A DNA stretch of 20,947 nucleotides from Klebsormidium nitens (taxonomy: Eukaryota > Streptophyta > Klebsormidiophyceae > Klebsormidiales > Klebsormidiaceae). Every line of letters starts with the position of its first letter. Position 1 is the stretch's first letter. The stretch covers positions 1 through 20,947 of the forward strand of contig DF237764.1 of the NCBI GenBank assembly GCA_000708835.1, given 5' to 3'. The notes below the pieces were generated by a model. The model did no database searches and was not told where the DNA came from. It saw nothing but the letters and a program-made list of their open reading frames with translations. Below, one piece after another: positions 18,678 through 20,947 of the stretch. Made by a program: the position numbers and the translations under genes.

Positions 18678-19520
18678 GGCTACAGTTTATTTTACCGCAA
18701 ATGCATGTTCCGAAGAGGAACTGTTCAGAGGTTCTGTCCACTTTCGATACATTGTTCGGGCATATCAAGCAGCGATTCGGGCTGCCTTTTATCGATGTTG
18801 AAAGTAGAACTTAAAAATTCTGAGTATGTCGCCATGATTCCCGGCAAGTGCCAACGTGTTCTAATTTGCATTGCGGCAGCATCCCGACCGGCCCGGGCTG
18901 ATCATCGGTACACTGGTGACTGCACTGTCGCAGGCTTGCATTGCATATACCTAGGTAGGTAATCAGACCTGATTTTCATGTGTGTCCAAGAGACGAACAC
19001 GGGTATATGTACGTACGTCATAATAGGCACATTGTCGGCTATTGTATGCACACGTACACTGACTCACAATACGGATCAGCTTGACATGCCGCACGCGTAA
19101 GGCCCAATTATTTGATTGTTCATGCCTCATGCAAAGTACTGCAAACCTATGCTAGCGCGTGCATCACAAGGTTTCAATTCGATTTGTCTTGCAATAGGTG
19201 CGGAGTACAATGATACCCGTTAAGACATTAAGAAGAGTCGTAGATAAGCATTCTTCGTTAAAACATCCAAGTTATCACTGGTCTACTTGATGCAATAGAT
19301 GGATGGGCATCGTCACTGAGTCATACACGTCGTGGGGAAAGAAAACAACCCTTTGTTCGGGTGCCATGACATGTAGTGACGGGATCGACGGCCCTTACAA
19401 TCAATCACAAGCGACACAAGATTGATGTTTGGCATGCCATAAATCACAAACACAGCTGTATGCAAGTAATCCAATTCAGTTTCAGATGCTAGGAACCTGA
19501 TAAATAGCAAATAAGTCTTG

Positions 19521-20489
19521 CTAATCTCGTTTCCTCTTATGCGTATTTTTTTTGCTATAGGGACAATCATGCTCCGAGCCTCGCATTATTCCAAGACTTC
19601 CATCTGGATCGCATTTTCTACACTTCTTTCCTACTCCCTTACCGCCCTGATTCCCCGCCTTCGGTCGAGAGCTTTCCACTCCCAGCGGTCGGACAACAAG
19701 CGGACCGGTGTACTGCTGAACAAGGTTCTCCGGCGCACCACTGGACGGATCGACCTGCTCCAGCGGGCTCGCTGCAATATTGCTCCGCCCCTGATCTAGA
19801 GGCCCGCAGCCCAACGTCTGAGGAGGAAAAGGAGAGCTTGGAGGGGTCACGGTCGCCCCTGTCGGAGACGTGCTAGCATGCTCGAATGCGGAACTCAAGG
19901 CTACGCTTGTATTGTCCGCTTCGCGCGAAAGGAGTGAGCGTACAAGCTGGCGCTCGTAGCGTGTAATGTCGCGGTAGTCCTTGAAGTAAAGGTCGCTGTC
20001 TATAGCTTGCTGATAACCACCTTGCGCGAGGCCCCAGAGTTGCCTTACGACTGCTGAGTTGAACTCCATCAGAACGGCTCTGTAATTCGTCCCGCCTTTG
20101 GTTGCATGCTTCATGTACAGTTCCAGGAAAAGGTTGTGCTCGCTCGTAGTTGTGATGGGCCGCTTGAAGTGGACGAGATTGAAGTTATGCAGCGGGGGCA
20201 ACGAGCGCAGCTTTCTTCTCCGAGTAGGTGGCATGTTAAAGTGGGGGGTGAAAGGATAGTTAGAAACGCCACGTGGCTCAGTCCCCACCTCGATGGGGAA
20301 GCCAGTACTCGCTGCGAGCTGGCTCCGCACCCCCCCACCAGGTACAGCGGGCCGTGGCGTGAAGGCGGGCTGGCTGTGCACGGCCGGGACCCCACCAAGA
20401 AGAGCGGGCCGTGGAGCGAAAGCGGGCTGACTCCGCACGCCCCCGCCAGGAAGAGCGGGCCGCGAGAGGAAGGCGGGCTGGCTGTGCAC
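19521..20489 (-). CDS. Unrecognised protein with basic C-terminus and C2HC-like cysteine cluster, 5' end uncertain
   Basis: The frame is open for 322 codons ending in a stop at 19521-19523, but 20487-20489 is GTG. The first in-frame ATG is at 20234, giving 237 residues. Numbering from that ATG, residues 2-10 are Arg/Lys-rich. Residues about 28-100 look helical and Myb/SANT-like in spacing (EHNLFLELYMKHA, NYRAVLMEFNSAVVRQLWGL). A Ser/Pro-rich linker follows, and the C-terminus is very basic with C205-X2-C208-X13-H222-X-C224, resembling a zinc-binding knuckle. Upstream of the ATG the same frame encodes repeats close to RSQPAFAPRPAVPGGG, then is disrupted at a G-run (20489-20496). I do not recognise the family. 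A transposon-derived or DNA-binding protein is a guess from composition. It could be the last exon of a gene starting beyond the right edge, or a decayed element. Confidence 0.5.
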   Translation of the reverse strand: MHSQPAFLSRPALPGGGVRSQPAFAPRPALLGGVPAVHSQPAFTPRPAVPGGGVRSQLAASTGFPIEVGTEPRGVSNYPFTPHFNMPPTRRRKLRSLPPLHNFNLVHFKRPITTTSEHNLFLELYMKHATKGGTNYRAVLMEFNSAVVRQLWGLAQGGYQQAIDSDLYFKDYRDITRYERQLVRSLLSREADNTSVALSSAFEHASTSPTGATVTPPSSPFPPQTLGCGPLDQGRSNIAASPLEQVDPSSGAPENLVQQYTGPLVVRPLGVESSRPKAGNQGGKGVGKKCRKCDPDGSLGIMRGSEHDCPYSKKNTHKRKRD

Positions 20490-20947
20490 CCCCCCCTCCA
20501 GGAACAGCGGGCCGAGGCGCGGATGCGGGCCGACTCCGCACCATGCCCCCAGGAACAGCGATCGGTAGGGAGAAGGCGGGCTGGCTCTGCACGCCCCCGG
20601 TTGGAACTGCGGGCGATGGCGTCAAGGCGGGGTGGTTCCGCAAAACCCCACCGGGGACAAGAAGCGGCGACGCGGAGCCTGGCTGATTCCACAACCCCCC
20701 ACCCGAGACCATGGGCGTCGATGCAAAGGCGGGCTGGTTGCACGACCCCCCAGTAGAGACATGGTGTTGCGCGCCCCGCACCTGGACTGCGGGGACGACC
20801 GGCTGATTGCGCGCGCTCCCCGCCAGGACTGAGGGGGCCGGGAGGACGACCGGCTGATTGCGCGCGCCACCCCCCAGAACTGAGGGGCGGGGGGACGACC
20901 GGTTGGCTGTGCGCGCCGCCCCCCAGGACGGAGCTGGACGGGGAACG
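20290..20947. repeat. GC-rich ~60-bp coding-like minisatellite, truncated by window edge
   Basis: At least ten diverged units run to the right edge. In the minus-strand sense each carries GCGCGCAATCAGCCGGTCGTCC- or CAGCCCGCCTTC-like cores followed by GCTGTTCCTGGxGGGGG. Translation gives SQPAF..RPAVPGGG-type units, but the reading frame changes between units: one frame is open over about 20490-20781 and a different one below 20489. The junction falls at an eight-G run, where neighbouring units have seven. Confidence 0.75.

Larger units (their letters stand above)
17521..19520. other. Intergenic region without a supported gene
   Basis: About 2 kb between the kinase 5' flank and the right-hand ORF. 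ORFs here are short (under about 125 codons), overlap on both strands and show no domain. Base composition swings from an AT-rich block with CCAAAAT/ATTTTGG words (about 17860-18025) to GC-rich blocks (about 18100-18670). Hairpins and a candidate mobile element are listed separately. I see no tRNA or rRNA. Confidence 0.5.

Noticed and set aside
20106-20756. Long plus-strand ORF (216 codons) opposite the right-hand repeat
   Set aside because: All frames are open in this GC-rich repeat, and its product is repetitive Arg/Ala/Gly without a domain. The minus-strand frame continues into non-repetitive sequence and is preferred.

Overview
This looks like nuclear DNA from a green-lineage (streptophyte) eukaryote. 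The dominant feature is one long, intron-rich gene whose product has the domain order and signature motifs of the plant AHK1/ATHK1 class of hybrid histidine kinases, and every intron I placed is GT-AG. I cannot name the species. A streptophyte alga or an early land plant with medium-length introns would fit, but that is inference.

Layout. Positions 1-253 are 3' flank with a short tandem repeat. Positions 254-16747, read on the minus strand, hold a complete 17-exon model of the kinase (3,669 coding bases, 1,222 residues). All intron phases agree from ATG to TAG. Positions 16748 to about 17520 are the 5' flank, with a candidate TATA/CCAAT promoter, a four-codon upstream ORF and several CACGTG motifs. 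Positions 17521-19520 have no gene I can support, but contain a candidate small inverted-repeat element and several hairpins. Positions 19521 to about 20489 (minus) hold an unrecognised ORF with a basic C-terminus and a C2HC-like cysteine cluster. Its N-terminal coding sequence merges into a GC-rich repeat of about 60 bp per unit that runs off the right edge.

How the kinase should work. A short cytosolic N-terminus leads into TM1. An extracytoplasmic Cache-like sensor with several N-glycosylation sequons follows, then TM2, a dimerisation/phosphoacceptor helix (His439), an ATPase domain, a degenerate receiver, a low-complexity linker and a canonical receiver (Asp1146). Phosphate would pass from His439 to Asp1146 and then to histidine-phosphotransfer proteins encoded elsewhere.

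Most unusual observation. At least six exon-intron junctions of this gene (3' ends of exons 5, 8, 11 and 12; 5' starts of exons 12, 14 and 15) have neighbouring introns filled with tandem, decaying copies of the same junction. The copies carry the exon edge, and many still carry a usable-looking splice site. In intron 8 the first decoy donor is exactly 147 nt away, in the same phase, with an open frame between. Its use would insert 49 residues that partly repeat the phosphoacceptor helix.
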